Assembly: GCA_018716405.1 (NCBI GenBank) | Contig: DVJX01000048.1 | Location: 1 to 39,628, forward strand | Reading direction: 5' to 3' | From: Candidatus Faecisoma merdavium | Lineage (GTDB): Bacteria; Bacillota_I; Bacilli_A; RF39; UBA660 | Length of the DNA stretch: 39,628 bases | Shown: one piece after another, positions 39,373 through 39,628 of the stretch | Numbering within the stretch: position 1 is the stretch's first letter | Layout of the letters: the number at the start of each line of letters is the position of its first letter | Program-made: the position numbers and the translations under genes | Notes under the pieces: model-generated | Database searches by the model: none | Seen by the model: the letters and a program-made list of their open reading frames with translations, nothing else | Told to the model about the DNA's origin: nothing

Positions 39373-39628
39373 AGCAAGCATTTTTATATTCACAATAATA
39401 TGCATAATATTCATCGTAGGTTAAACCGCTTTCTTTTACTTTAGTAGCTAGATCTTTACCAACGTATCTATAATGCCATGATTCATAGTTGTATCCAGTT
39501 ATATATTCTTTACCTTTAGGATATCTCAATATAAATCCATATAAGTGAGCATTTTCTTGTAGCCATTCAAATTCTAAAGTATTTTCAAATTCATTTCCAA
39601 CATCTCCATCTGTAACTATATCTAATGC
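39371..39628 (-). CDS. 5'-partial D-alanyl-D-alanine carboxypeptidase (VanY type), second paralog
   Basis: Manual minus-strand translation: ALDIVTDGDVGNEFENTLEFEWLQENAHLYGFILRYPKGKEYITGYNYESWHYRYVGKDLATKVKESGLTYDEYYAYYCEYKNAC*. Confidence 0.88.
   Translation of the reverse strand, partial: ALDIVTDGDVGNEFENTLEFEWLQENAHLYGFILRYPKGKEYITGYNYESWHYRYVGKDLATKVKESGLTYDEYYAYYCEYKNAC

Noticed and set aside
1-39628. CRISPR arrays, tRNA/rRNA genes, IS elements, prophage genes, tmRNA
   Set aside because: I looked for regularly spaced repeats, T-loop GGTTCGAATCC-like signatures, transposase and integrase motifs and found none; this is a visual check, not a covariance-model or profile search.
1-39628. Alternative genetic code (TGA = Trp)
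   Set aside because: Trp is encoded by TGG in conserved positions and TGA serves as a stop, for example at the recA and rnj ends.

Overview
AT-rich, standard-code bacterial chromosome segment. Gene content and order suggest a low-GC Bacillota, possibly an uncultured 'Mollicutes-like' Bacilli lineage (inference). Most of the window is core: ackA; an NrnA-like DHH phosphoesterase; dnaD-nth convergent with ponA-recU; gpsB-rnpB; a RodZ-like HTH protein; pgsA-recA-rny; lon; rnj; ftsY-ylxM; dnaB-dnaI. Accessory or less expected content: (i) a 5'-truncated Cys-rich tandem-repeat surface protein ending in a VirB2/T4SS-pilin-like two-helix membrane segment; (ii) a HerA-like ATPase inserted antisense between recA and rny; (iii) a degenerate NodB-like (polysaccharide deacetylase) pseudoenzyme upstream of lon; (iv) two divergent XRE regulators, each with its own palindrome; (v) an orphan hybrid histidine kinase; (vi) a DpnII-type GATC restriction-modification operon (DpnM, DpnA, DpnII) with an extra small single-TM protein inserted after dpnM; (vii) CotD-like and Pro/Tyr-rich coat-like small proteins; (viii) an envelope glycosylation/peptidoglycan locus (GT39, two VanY paralogs, GT-C, GT2, GtrA, Amidase_6-like). 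Two non-coding patterns recur: terminator hairpins built across stop codons, and -10 boxes placed so close to GGTGA ribosome-binding sites that mRNAs should begin at or near the RBS. No tRNA, rRNA, CRISPR array or IS element was recognised. All family calls are by eye from motifs; no searches were run.
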